Source: Anthoceros angustus (taxonomy: Eukaryota; Streptophyta; Anthocerotopsida; Anthocerotales; Anthocerotaceae). Taken from it: a stretch of 64,000 nucleotides of DNA. Shown here piece by piece: positions 21,335 through 32,900 of this stretch (the stretch's first letter is position 1; each line of letters starts with the position of its first letter). A program made the position numbers and the translations under genes. Under the pieces are notes generated by a model. The model had not been told where the DNA came from. It saw only the letters and a program-made list of their open reading frames with translations, and searched no databases. The stretch is from the NCBI GenBank assembly GCA_010909165.1, contig MU008157.1, positions 744,001 to 808,000 of the forward strand, in the 5' to 3' direction.

Positions 21335-21562
21335 GTCGTCTGCCGGGGAGCATCGTGGCTAAGATAGCCACAGTGCGAGTGTTGTTAGGATAGTAGTCAG
21401 TCAGGCTAGATGTTTTGGTGTGTCTGTTTGGTTGGATTGGCTATGTTTTGGTTGTCTTGACACGAAATCACTCCTTGGGTACGAATCTCAAGTCTACAAC
21501 GATAAAGAGGGTAAATGTGGCCTCTTTGTGACCACTTGGTTTAGAAAATCACTCCACATTTT

Positions 21563-21574
21563 GGCGCCGTTCGG
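21563..21574 (+). other. Primer-binding site (tRNA-Asp type), element 1
   Basis: TGGCGCCGTT begins 3 bases after the LTR end. It is complementary to the 3' end of plant-type tRNA-Asp (GGCAACGGCGCCA). The second element reads TGGCGCCGTTGC at 36,955, a 12-base match. The same primer is used by several plant gypsy lineages. Confidence 0.75.
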
Positions 21575-21650
21575 TGTCATTGTTGTCAAGACCTTAGAGT
21601 AGACTAACCTTGTCTAGTAGTGTATTGGGAGTCTTGAGTGTGATACATGG

Positions 21651-24600
21651 ATGCTACCCATTGAGTCTGAAAGTTCCGACTCCAGCCGTGAAGAGAAGAC
21701 TCCAGCAAGAAGACAACGTCAAGCCGTGGAGCGAGGATGAAGGGCTGCAGACCGAGAGCTGAGGAGAGCACAGCAAAGTAACGTACCTGCTGGGAGGAGC
21801 CAAGAAGCAAGCAACAGTCGCCTAGGATGACCATCCTTGTCTTCCACCTTGTCTTGAACTGCGACCGTGAACTCAAGAACTTTTGGACAGGCGTTGCTAT
21901 GAGATCTTGCTAGACCAACAACGTTCTGGGATAGTGACGACCGTCATGGCGACTTCAGTTCCTTTTGCAATAACTACCAAGCCCATACCGATGGAGAGAA
22001 GAAGGGGTATGAAGATCCCGAGTTTGTTGAACGCTTTGAGCAACTAACCATTGCAAATCGTGAACTGGGATCTAGATTCACTCTTCTACGGAGTTCTTCG
22101 GAGGGCCAGCCAAGTGGTACAAGAGGGAGTACCTCAAGGCATCAAGACTCAAAGAACCTTCAACGAATCAAGAAAGCCTTTTGTGAGAGGTTCAGGAATA
22201 GATGTAGAAGGCTACGTGTTGTCAAAGTTGGAGTTTTGAGGAGAAGAAGGAAGGAGACCTTGCAAGCTTATGTTGAGAGGTTTCTTAACTTGCGTGATCG
22301 TAGTGGTCCTCACTCGATTTACAGCCATTCGGTGGTTTGCTAAGGGGTTAGATCCCGAGATGGGCCGACATGTGAGGCCCAAGCGAGAAAGGACGTGAGA
22401 CAAGGCCATCAAGGCGGCACTCAACTACGAAGAATCCAACTCCTTGGACAAGAAGAAGCACAAGAAGGAAAAGAGCAAGAAGAAGAAGTCCAAGCGAGGG
22501 AAGAAGACAAGGGATCTTCGTCGGAGGAGGAAACTTGAGGAGAGTGACTCCTCTCAAGACTCGATCGGAGGACTCTTCCTGAGGAGGATGAGACGGAGGA
22601 AGAATCCTCAAGACGAGAGACGCAGGAAGAAGAAGAAGGTTGGCGTCGGTAAGAAGAAACCAGGCTCGAGGATCAAGGGAGCTGGCCAGCTAAACAAGAG
22701 GTCGCTAGTGCTAAGAAGGAAGTGGAACAAGTCAAGAAGGAGGCTGAAGTCAAGAAGGTGCAAGAAGAAGATGGAGGAAATGATGAGCAAATTCGAAGTT
22801 TCACCTCAACGCCTGAAGGAGCATGAGAAGAGGAGAGCGCATCCAAAGGCTCGGCTAACTGTTTTGTTCCACTTGTGGCCAAACCAAGTCCAACTCATGT
22901 GGCCAAGGTGCACATGCTCGCCACGAGGAGGAGGAAGAGGATCGCTGGAGGATACCTACCGATCCGTGAGGTTTCCTGTGGACAACAAGATCCCAAGGCA
23001 TCACTCCGAACCTTCAACGAATCAAGAAAGCCTTTTGTGAGAGGTTCAGGAATAGATGTAGAAGGCTACGTGTTGTCAAAGTTGGAGTTTTTGAGGAGAA
23101 GAAGGAAGGAGACCTTGCAAGCTTATGTTGAGAGGTTCCTTAACTTGCGTGACCGTAGTGGTCCTCACTCTGATTTACAGGCCATTCGGTGGTTTGCTAA
23201 GGGGTTAGATTCCGAGATGGGCCGACATGTGAGGCTACAAGCGGAGAAGGACGTAGACAAGGCCATCAAGGCGGCACTCAACTACGAAGAATCCAACTCC
23301 TTGGACAAGAAGAAGCACAAGAAGGAAAAGAGCAAGAAGAAGAAGTCCAAGCGAGGGAAGAAGGACAAGGGATCTTCGTCGGAGGAGGAAACTTGAGGAG
23401 AGTGACTCCTCTCAAGACTCGATTGAGGACTCTTCCTGAGGATGGCGACGGAGGAAGAATCCTCAAGACGAGACGCAGGAAGAAGAAGAAGGTTGGCGTC
23501 GGTAAGAAACCGAGGCTCGAGGATCAAGGGAGCTGGCAGGCTAAACAAGAGGTCGCTAGTGCTAAGAAGGAAGTGGAACAAGTCAAGAGGGAGGCTGAAG
23601 TCAAGAAGGTGCAAGAAATGAAGATGGAGGAAATGATGAGCAAATTCGAGAAGTTTCACCTCAACGTGAAGGAGCATGAGAAGAGGAGAGCGCATCCAAA
23701 GGCTCGGCTAACCTGCTTTTGTTCCACTTGTGGCCAGCCAGCCACACCAAGTCCAACTGCATGTGGCCAAGGTGCACATGCTCGCCACGAGGAGGAGGAA
23801 GAGGATCGCTGGAGGATACCTACCGATCCGTGAGGTTTCCAGGACAACATTTCCCATCATCCATCGATGCTGCGAAATTCCATGGGGGCATTCGTAACAA
23901 CCAAGTGCCTGTGGTTGCTAACCAAGCAAGGTGGTTCAGTGCTACAACCGAGGCTTTGGTCATTATGCAAATAGCTCATCGCAACAAGACAATGGTGACT
24001 ACGAACGTGCCAAGACCGCAAACAATGGGGTCATGTAGTGTCACTTGCCCAAACCGAGGAAGACTGCTCAATTGCTCAACCACTGTGTGAGTTCAAGCAG
24101 CATCCCAAGGAGCCGTGCAGCCATGCACGTGGAGGATGCCCTTATGGTCGCTTGGGAGGATGCGGAAGCCATGGTGTTGGAGCTAGATGGGGGGCAGGGG
24201 AGACTACGAGAGGCTGCAGCCATGGTCATGCGCACTAGGAATGAAAAGCTAGGAGGAAGGAAGAAGAAAGAGACGGAGGTGGAATCACCACAAAGTCAAG
24301 AGAGCACTCCAAGCCCGGAGGGAACGGATCGGAGGAGACTACGGAGGGGTGCTGACCATGGGCATGCGCACTAGGAATGAAAAGCTAGGAGGAAGAAGAA
24401 GAAGAAGAAAGAGACGGAGGTGGAATCACCACAAAGTCAAGAGAGCACTCCAAGCCTGGAGGGATCTAGAGGAGACACTTGAGAAGGAGAACCCCGAGAA
24501 GGAAGAATCAAGGAGTGAATCGCCTGGGGCCATGCTGGAGAAAAGAAGTTCCAAAGAAGGAGAGGAAACCCGAGTTTCCACCGGACGCGAAGTCATGGAG

Positions 24601-24690
24601 ATGATAGAGGAGGAATTGACCAAGACAAGTCCAGCGATCCCGAGGCTGCAGAAGTCCTCCGTTAGCAACCGCCGTTGCTAAGGCGGCAAG
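21651..24690 (+). pseudogene. gag of element 1, with internal duplication
   Basis: The start ATG at 21,651 gives MLPIESESSDSSREEKTPAR. Next is a retrotransposon gag core (AYVERFLNLRDRSGPHS, RWFAKGLDSEMGRHVRLQAE, KAIKAALNYEESN), then a Lys-rich stretch (KKKHKKEKSKKKKSKRGKK). A zinc knuckle follows (C-x2-C-G...H-x4-C around TKSNC, near 23,719-23,760). The part 22,136-22,994 is repeated at 22,995-23,870 with AAGGCATCA at the join. A second short duplication of about 137 bases has starts at 24,224 and 24,361. Frames are broken many times. Confidence 0.82.
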
Positions 24691-24939
24691 CAAGCAACCG
24701 AGCGTGTTGCTAAGGGAGCAACCGCGATCTGGGAAGAAGGAGGGACCGATCGAGGACCATTTAACCTTGCAAGCCATCATGGATCGCTTTGCTATTACGC
24801 TTGGTCAACTATTGAAGGACAACCCAAGTACAGCAACAAGTTCGGAGGGCCTTGCAAGAAGCGCAACCCAAGAGGAAGAGGCGATTGCCCAAGCCAGACC
24901 AAGGGTGCCGACTCTACAACAACCTAGTGTCCATGATAG

Positions 24940-25230
24940 ACCAAGGGCCTGAGCAAGTGGAGATCGGGTCATCAAGCGGTTCCCTGGACACCGGATCCGG
25001 GTGAACATCATGACGGAAGCAATAGCAAGGAAGCTTGGGTTGGACATTGAGCATACCACAAAGGTCGAGATTGGTGACATGTCAAAAATGCACTGTGGGA
25101 GAACAAGGAGTAACCACCATCATAGGGACCATTCCCTATCTCATGGACTATGTGGTTATCCGGCAAGGCGCCGGTACGACATCCTATTGGGAAGGACTCA
25201 GATGGCTCAAGATGCAAGATGACTTGGGGA
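24940..25230 (+). pseudogene. Aspartic protease of element 1
   Basis: LDTGSG (about 24,984-25,001) is followed, after a frame shift, by NIMTEAIARKLGLDIEHTTK. Then come VTTIIGTIPYLMDYVVIRQG and YDILLGRTQM with the ILG motif. It processes Gag-Pol in the family. A one- or two-base loss after the active site breaks the frame in this copy. Confidence 0.85.
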
Positions 25231-25690
25231 GGAAGGAAGTGGCTTTTAAGCCAATGGATTGGGACCCCAAGACAAGGAGGGCCGAATTTGTTTGAGTTGG
25301 AGCAGGATACCTCGTGGGGAGACTCCTACAAAGAACGGAAGGATACACATCGGAGAGAAACATCGACTGGAGGAAGAAGGAGGAATGGACAAATTTCCTT
25401 TGCACATATCGCATGGTCGATGAGGAGGAAGAGTATAGGAGGGATATCCCTTACTCCCTCAATTTGGTGGACTTTGGTTCATGGATGCACAGAGGAACCG
25501 CCGGCTATGAGGCGTTGCTAAGGAAAGATTCTAAAAAGCGGTTGCTAAGGAAAGCGACGGTTGTTAAGGAAGGCGACCCGAACCGTGAGGGTGAGCCAGG
25601 ATCATTCGATTCACCTCGAGGACCTATTTAGGGAGTGGGGGATGAGGGAAGAGGACCCTCGTGAACCGGAGGAAGGGTTTGGTGAGAGTT
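25231..25690 (+). pseudogene. Linker between protease and RT, element 1
   Basis: Degraded coding sequence continuing pol; fragments such as FKPMDWDPKTRRAEFVELEQD in two parts (FKPMDWDPKT, RRAEFV) are recognisable also in element 2 at 39,850-40,330. GTTGCTAAGG occurs twice (near 25,513 and 25,540). No domain is recognised. Confidence 0.5.
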
Positions 25691-26740
25691 CAGCACCGTG
25701 GAGCGAGAATGGGTACAAGCGGACGAGATTAAGGATGTGGAGGTATTGCCCGGGAAGGTGCTGAAGTTTGCACGACAGCTGGACCCAGCGTTGGAAGAAG
25801 GAATGAAACAGCTCCTTGCTGAGTTCATCGACGTGTTTGCCTTCGAGGTGACAGATATGAAGGGGATTCCCAAGAAGTGGGGGGAGCATAGGATCGATTT
25901 GGAGCCAGGAGCGACTCCCGTGCGAATTCCCCAATACAAGCTGAACCCAAAGTACTCACTGAAGGTGAAGGAGCAGCTTGAATTGTACTTGAAGGCGGAC
26001 GTCATCTATCCAATCGTGAACACGGAGTGGGTGGCTCCAATCGTTGTGGTTCCTAAGAAGCACCGGAAAGATTCGAGTATGCCAAGACGGAGGAAGCTCA
26101 ACAAAGCAACCAAGAAGGACCATTTCCCATTCATCGACAACATCCGGATTTGGTGGTCGGAAGATGTGTACTGTTCTTGACGTACTCGGTACAATCACTG
26201 CACTTGAGGAGAGTGGCCTCTAACTTCACACGGATTGGGGACCTTCACAAGAGGAGTGCGTTGGATTGACGAGCGCGGTTCCTTCATGCGGCATGGTTGA
26301 GATCTTCAAGGAGTATCTCCACAAGTTCATGGAGGTATTCCTAGATGATTTTGTGTGTTTGGGAGTGTGGAGGAGCACGGATCACTTGCGGTGCTTGGCG
26401 AGGTGTCGTGAAACTCAACTTTGCCTACATCCGAGAAATGCTACTTTGGCATGCGGGAGGGATTTTGGCATGAATTTCAGCACGAGGCATCGGTTGATCC
26501 GCATAAGGTGAAGATGATTGTTGCCCAAGCCCCAACAACTCTCAAGGAACTCCGGGGTTCCTTGGCATGGTGGGCTACTACACGTTTTGTGCCTAACTTT
26601 GCTAGGAGGGCTGCGCACCTGACCAGCTTGTTGAGGAAGGACCAAGAGTGGGGAGAGGTGAGAGGAGGCATTTCAAGATTTGAGGACCACGTTGGTAACA
26701 CCCCAACCCTCAAGGGACCGGATTGGAGCAAGAAGTTCCA
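25691..26740 (+). pseudogene. Reverse transcriptase of element 1 (first run)
   Basis: RT motifs: VNTEWVAPIVVVPKK, RKLNKATKKDHFPFIDNI, and the catalytic box MEVFLDDF (near 26,330-26,350; Phe replaces the usual Tyr before x-D-D). Then LRGSLAWW and FVPNFARRAAHLTSLLRKDQEW in the thumb. Stops and indels break it between these blocks. Much of it is repeated just downstream. Confidence 0.88.
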
Positions 26741-26882
26741 TGTATGGATGTTTCCGCCTTCGCCATTGGTACTCTTGAGCCGGTAGGATAACAAGAAGAG
26801 AGACTACCCGATCTACTACGCGGTACTCACCGATGCGGAGCGCAAGTACACAACAATCGAAAGGGAAGCCCTTGGCATGGTG
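26741..26882 (+). pseudogene. RNase H N-terminal half, element 1
   Basis: Fragments WMDVSAFAIGTLL, RDYPIYYAVLTDAERKY and TIEREALGMVYS correspond to the first catalytic Asp and Glu regions of gypsy RNase H. The copy stops at AAGAAGGACC, where the sequence jumps back into the RT coding region. Confidence 0.75.
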
Positions 26883-27500
26883 TATTCAAGAAGGACCATT
26901 TCCTCCGCCATTCATCGACAACATCCTGGATTTGGTGGTCGGAAGATGTGTACTCGTTTGACGCAGGGTACAATCACCGCACTTGAGGGAGAGTGACTGC
27001 CTCAATGCCTTCACAACGGATTGGGGACCTTCGCTACAAGAGAGTGCCTCGATCTTTCCCATGGTTGAGATCTTCAAGGAGTATCTCCACAAGTTCATGG
27101 AGGTATTCCTAGATGATTTTGTGTGTTTGGGAGTGTGGAGGAGCACCGGATCACTTGCGTTTGGCGAGGTGTCGTGAAACTCAACTTTGCCTACATCCCG
27201 AGAAATGCTACTTTGGCATGCGGGAGGGATTTTGTTGGGGCACAATTTCAAAGACGGGCATCAAGTTGATCCGCATAAGGTGAAGATGATTGTTGCCGAA
27301 GCCCCAACAACTCTCAAGGAACTCCGGGGTTCCTTGGCATGGTGGCTCTACTGCTTTGTGCCTAACTTTGCTAGGAGGGCTGCTCACGACCAGCTTGTTG
27401 AGGAAGGACCAAGAGTGGACCGACCGAGAGGGAGGCAGATTTCAAGATTTGAGGACCACGTGGTACCCAACCCTCAAGGGACCGGATTGGAGCAAGAAGT
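26883..27500 (+). pseudogene. Duplicated RT segment, element 1 (second run)
   Basis: Repeats the RT from DHFPFIDNI through MEVFLDDF (near 27,105-27,120) to FVPNFARRAAH. It joins the first run at a shared AAGAAGGA. It then skips the N-terminal RNase H part and enters RNase H again at another AAGAAG-type match near 27,500. Element 2 has this region only once. Confidence 0.8.
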
Positions 27501-28858
27501 TTCATTATCTCCTCTCCTATGAGTTTGTGTTTCATGTTGACCATTTTGCTCTCAAGCATCTTGTCAACAAGGCGGATCTTCGTCGCATAGCTCGTTGGAT
27601 CTTCTGCAAGAGTTCACCTTCACGGTGGAGACACGTGAGGAGGAAGCATGTGAACGCCGACTACTTGTCCCGCTTGAAGACGGAGAAGGTGGAGCATGAT
27701 CAAGAAGATCATTTTCCGGATGAAGCTTTCTTGGAGGAGGAGGAGAGTGCTAGGCCCAATGCCAAGTTGATCGGAAACGGAGGTACAGCCAAATGAGAAG
27801 GGAGGAGAAGTTTTGCCAGCCTATGAGGAGGTCTTTCGCTTTTAGCAATTGGATACCAAGACTCTAGCGACAGAGGTTGTTCCTATACTTCCGCACTGTT
27901 GTTAAGGGACATGTGGGTAAGTCAGATGGAGTTGGGTGAGGTTGGGATGGTGTATTCAAGAAGTTTCGCCATTATCTCCTCTCCTATGAGTTTGTGTTTC
28001 ATGTTGACCATTTTGCTCTCAAGCATCTTGTCAACAAGGCGGATCTTCGTCGCATAGCTCGTTGGATCTTCTGCAAGGTAAGAGTTCACCTTCACGGTGG
28101 AGACACGTGAGGGAGAAGCATGTGAACGCCGACTACTTGTCTCGCTTGAAGACGGAGAAGGTGGAGCATGATCAAGAAGATCATTTTCCTGGATGAAGCT
28201 TTCTTCTTTGGAGGAGGATGAGGAGAGTGCTAGGCCCAATGCCAAGTTGATCGGAAACGGAGGTACAGCCAAATGAGAAGGGAGGAGAAGTTTTGCCAGC
28301 CTATGAGGAGGTCTTTCGCTTTTAGCAATTGGATACCAAGACTCTAGCGACAGAGGTTGTTCCTATACTTCCGCACTGTTGTTAAGGGACATGTGGGTAA
28401 GTCAGATGGAGTTGGGTGAGGTTGGGATGGTGTATTCAAGAAGAAAGTTTCGTCATTATCTCCTCTCCTATGAGTTTGTGTTTCATGTTGACCATTTTGC
28501 TCAAGCATCTTGTCAACAAGGCGGATCTTCGTCGCATAGCTCGTTGGATCTTCAAGGTAAGAGTTCACCTTCACGGTGGAGACACGTGAGGAGGAAGCAT
28601 GAATGTCGACTACTTGTCTCGCTTGAAGACGGAGAAGGTGGAGCATGATCAAGAAGATCATTTTCCTGGATGAAGCTTTCTTGTTGGAGGAGGATGAGGA
28701 GAGTGCTAGGCCCAATGCCAAGTTGATCGGAAACGGAGGGACCAAATGAGAAGGGAGGGAGAAGTTGTGCCACCCTATGAGGAGGTCTTTCGCTTTTAGC
28801 AACTCGACATAAGACTGTCACAACAAAGAACAGAGGTTGTTCCTATACTTCCGCACTG
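27501..28858 (+). repeat. RNase H C-terminal half, three tandem copies (about 480 bp)
   Basis: Each copy encodes HYLLSYEFVFHVDHFALKHL, NKADL...ARWIF and NADYLSRLKTEK, the end of gypsy RNase H with its Asp-His and LSR motifs, plus an acidic tail. Starts are near 27,508, 27,964 and 28,447. Element 2 carries it once (41,510-41,870), so the triplication is a local event. Small indels differ among the three. Confidence 0.85.
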
Positions 28859-29907
28859 TTGTTAAGCGCGGGACAAGTCGCATGGTGGGCCGATGGAGTT
28901 GAGAGGTTGTGGGTCAAGGATGGTCAAAAGGACCGGGTTCTCGCGCCTTGCATGAGGAGGAGGCCGGAGGTCACTACGCTACCAGGTGACTGTAAGAAGA
29001 TCTTGGAGGCGGTATTGGTGGCCAACCTTGCACGATGCTAGGGAGTTCATCAAGCGTTGTGATGCATGTCAAAGGGTTGGGAAGCCAACCAGACCACACG
29101 GTGGCCATTGGTCCCTATCCTAGCCTTGGCGCCTTTGAGAAGTGGGGATTGAGTGGGGGCCGATTCAACCCCAAGACCAAGGGGAGCAATCAATATATTC
29201 GGTAGCAACGGACTCATGCCGCATGGTGGAAGCTCAAGCCTTGCCGTGGACACGAAATGTGGTGGCTGTGTTCTTGTTTGAGCATATCATCACAAGGTAC
29301 GTGCCGTTGGAGTTGGTTAGCTACCCATTTCATCAACGAGGTGATCTCACACATGGTGAAGTACTTCAACATCAGCCAGGAAGACCACCCCTACAACCCC
29401 AAGGCGAATGGACTCACGGAGAAAGCTAATGGGTTGCTTTTGATCCTTAACAAGTTAACCATCACTTACACTTACGATTGGGACCGAAGCTTCACCTCGG
29501 GCGTAGGGGCGGAGAAGGTGACCACAGGACTCCCTACTACCTCACCTATGGGCATTCACCACCATGCCCATTGAGTTTGAAGTGCCAACGCGTTGAGAGT
29601 CCAAGAGCATAAGAGGATGACGGTGGAGGAGAGCCAGTTGGAGGCTCATAGGCTTTGTTCAGCACATGGAGAGTAGGAACAAGCCTTGGCTCTGAGCGTC
29701 AAGAGAAGAGGAAGGAATGGCATGACCGGGCGCAAAATGCGTTGTTCGGGACTTGGCGTTCTTTGTGACAAGTACATGCACTTCCACGGCTGCATCTTAG
29801 ATGGATGGGTCCCTGGTGCTGCAAGTGTTCGACAATGGATCCATACAATGCGGCAACTTGATGGACCTGCCAACGGGGTCAATGGCGTGAAGAAGTATTA
29901 CCAATAA
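28859..29907 (+). pseudogene. Integrase of element 1
   Basis: Zinc fold with H at 28,951 (HEEEAGGH, interrupted) and FIKRCDACQRVGKPTRPH. The core ends at NPKANGLTEKANG with the catalytic Glu (near 29,400-29,430). The C-terminal part includes RVQEHKRMTVEESQLEAHRL and ends KKYYQ with a stop at 29,905. Element 2 has the same domain at 41,940-42,976. Indels break the frame repeatedly. Confidence 0.85.
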
Positions 29908-29945
29908 GTTGGCGGGACGCCAACAAATGAGAAGGGAGTATGTGG
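29908..29945 (+). other. Polypurine tract region before LTR2
   Basis: AAATGAGAAGGGAGTATGTGG lies directly before the LTR start TGACCACA; the purine run GAGAAGGGAG is the likely plus-strand primer. The same sequence precedes LTR3 at about 42,992-43,013. Confidence 0.55.
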
Positions 29946-32900
29946 TGACCACATGGGTACCCCCTCGAAAGGAGTGTTTTTTGTTTTGTGTTTAAGTTGT
30001 GAGAATCGTGTGGAGTTGGAATGTGAAGTAGGTTAGGAAATAAGAAAAGTCTACTAGAGCCTAGTAGGAGGAAGAGAGTCTAGTCGATCTGATGAACCTT
30101 GGAGGGTTGGCTGCTCGGGGTTGCTACGCGCATGGGGCCGATGCAGGACTGTGCTGGCTAAGACACAAGAGCTGTTGCTATGGTAGCAACCAAGTCGGAG
30201 TTATTTTCCGATAAATCGAAAACCAATTGAGCGAAATCATTGGAAATACCCGAGCGAAATCATTGGAAATACCCGAGCGGAAGTAACGGGGTCCTATTAG
30301 CAATTTCAGTAGGGAAGAGAATATTTCGGGAAGGCGCTACCTCAAGCTCGGAGCGTGGCGTGGAGGCGGAGGCGGAGAAGCAGGCGGTCGCGAGTCGCAG
30401 GCACCAAGGGCAGAGGGTGGAATGGCGGGTGGGGGGGATGGGCGGTGGCGGCGGCGAGGCAGTCTTGAGGCAGCAGCATTCAAACGCGTGGGAGGCGGAG
30501 GCGGCGGCGAACTGGTGGAGGAGCTCCAGGCGGCGGGCGTGGGCAATGGGAGCAAGCAGTGGGGTAAATCATCCAACAGGGTGGAATAATCGGGCGGCTC
30601 ACGGAGAAGGCGGCTCGGGTACGTGGTGCACGAGGTGGGCAGCGTAAGTGGGGGCGTGGGTGCAGTGGAAGGAGGGCGTGCACGGTGGTCATTGGTGGCA
30701 CGCACCTAAGGGAGGCGGAGGCGGGCGCAGGAACGCCGACCAGTTGCAGTTTTCTCCCACCTCACATATTTGAGGCGGGCGATGGTGGCTTGCGGGAGGC
30801 GGCGGCATGTTGACGGACGATGGGAGGTTCCAATTCGAGGTGGTGTCGATCAGTCGTGGGTGGTCGACGCGCTTTCAGTCGTGGACACGGAGATAGGGCG
30901 AGGGCAAGGCGCGAGGCATGTGATGTAGGAGGAGGTTGGTGGATTCCAGGAGAAAAATCGATGAGGCACTCGCCATGGAGATGGGTACGAGGAGGCGCTA
31001 CAGGGGATCCTTGATCAGCGGCCGAGCTAGAAGAATTTGAGTGAGGACACAAAGGCGACACCGGAAGGCTTGTGAAGTGGCGGTGTGGCCGGACACTTTT
31101 GAAACTCTAGGCGTCACGGGGCAGGAGCATGGGACCTAAGAAGAACACTCCGGTGGCCATTGAGGCCATTACCAGCTCCTGGCCCAACATGGGGCAATCG
31201 GAGAGTGAAAGCGGTTCTTGGTGGCTAAGCATCACTTGTCCTTCATGGACAAAAAGTGGTGCTCTGATAGCCGTTGGTTTGAGTGTGCGGGATACATGGG
31301 AGAAGGCCCAGGAAGGCAACACGAGAACCAACCCCGCACTGGAATATTCATTGTTCCAGTGTCTATGAGGCTGAAGAGGAATGTGGAATAATCATTGATC
31401 CTTTGAAGCCATCTCCCAAAAATTGCAGAGGCTGGCCATTGCTCCCACATTGTCTAGGGTGGAGAATGGGTGGGTCACCAACAAGTTAGACCACGAGGTG
31501 GCGGATTAGCCAGTGGATCCTGTGCTCTCACTCACTAAGAAGCTAGAGCACATTCTTGTCCATTTTCTTGTCTTTCTATGAGGTGGTGAGAGGGTCCAAG
31601 ATAGATTGGGCTAGGATGTTCTATGACACGATGCGGGGAGAGGGACCACTTGACCCTACCATCACCCAGCCTCAGCTCTATCTCCTTCTTAATCCACATT
31701 TTTGACCATGCCAAGTTGCTGGAGGGGATAGAGATGGTCTCAGCCTTCCATGCCTGGAGGCCGGTGTTTGAAAGAAGGAAGCCCAAAGAGGAGTCAGAGG
31801 AAGAGGTCATCTCCAGTGGCACTGGGAGTGAAGATGAGAAGTCTGAAGTATCCATGAAGAGGAATGTGGCAGTTGCTAAGGCATCAGCCGCGGTTGCTAA
31901 CAAAGCAGCTGGAGTTGCTAAGACCCCAGCAGGCCAAGAGAGGTCGGGGAGCAGGGACTCCAACCACTCCTAGAGCCACAAGAGCACTGAGCTCACAGGA
32001 GCGGGATAAAGGAAAGGCAGGCAGCACGGTTCCCGCGGAGCCCGTGGCGGGAACACAGTCACAGGAGGAATCGGTAACCTTGGGCAGCCGAGTGACCGAA
32101 AGTCACTACTGCTCAAGGGTGACCCTCAAGTATACCCCGGAAGTGGTCGCGGGAGTCGATTCGCCCGGATAGGAAGGAGGGAACCCATCCCGGTAGGTTT
32201 GGGGCCTAACATCACCCACAAGGCTGGTCTCATGGCACGCACTAGGGGTGAGATGGAGGACCGATAGCTCGTCCTCTCTTTAGGTTTAAATTCTGGCAGT
32301 GGGGCAAGGCTGAGAGGAGCTCCAGGGGAATGAAGGAGAGAAGGAGGTCTTGGAGGGACGCCTAGGTAGCATGGAAGCGGAATTAAGGAAGGTCCGAGAA
32401 GAGTTGGAAGACCAAGGATCAGAAACCCTCATGGTTCGGCTCTCGGACGCACAAAGCACCATAGGAGGCAGAATGTCATCTCGGATGCAAGTTCAGCCGA
32501 AACGCGGATGCCCTCGCTACAAGAAGGAGGGACGAGGCAAGGAAAGGTTGGAAAGAGGCCAAGAGGGCTGTGGATTGCAAGGAGAGCCACCGTGGAAGAT
32601 GCGGAGCCTCCATGGAAGAATCATTCGAGTTAGCATGCCGAGGAGGTTGCTAAGCAAGCAAGCAAGCCGTTGCTAAGGAACAACAACTCAGACCTGCTAA
32701 GCAACAGCTCCAAGACCAGCTACAACAAGGAAGAAGGGGCAACAAGACCGGGAGGAGGACAACAGGCCGGGGGGCGGTAAGCACCGCCTAAGAAGTCTAA
32801 CTTCCCAATGGTGCATTAGATTGAGGGATGCTTATCAAGATAACCATGTGCCCGGATTCTCCTTGGCTGGAGAGAAGATTGTCTCCACAAGTTTATGTTG

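Larger units (their letters stand above)
16906..21559 (+). repeat. Giant LTR 1 (4.65 kb)
   Basis: TG...CA ends. Order: a conserved 130-bp head, a GTTGCTA hairpin, a very GC-rich and variable kilobase (17.2-18.15 kb), the MGPKKN reading frame (18.19-20.30 kb), a GA-rich part, and a GA tract plus TATA near the 3' end. The primer site follows 3 bases after the end. It is the only LTR without large internal duplications and so the best guide to the original length. Confidence 0.82.
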
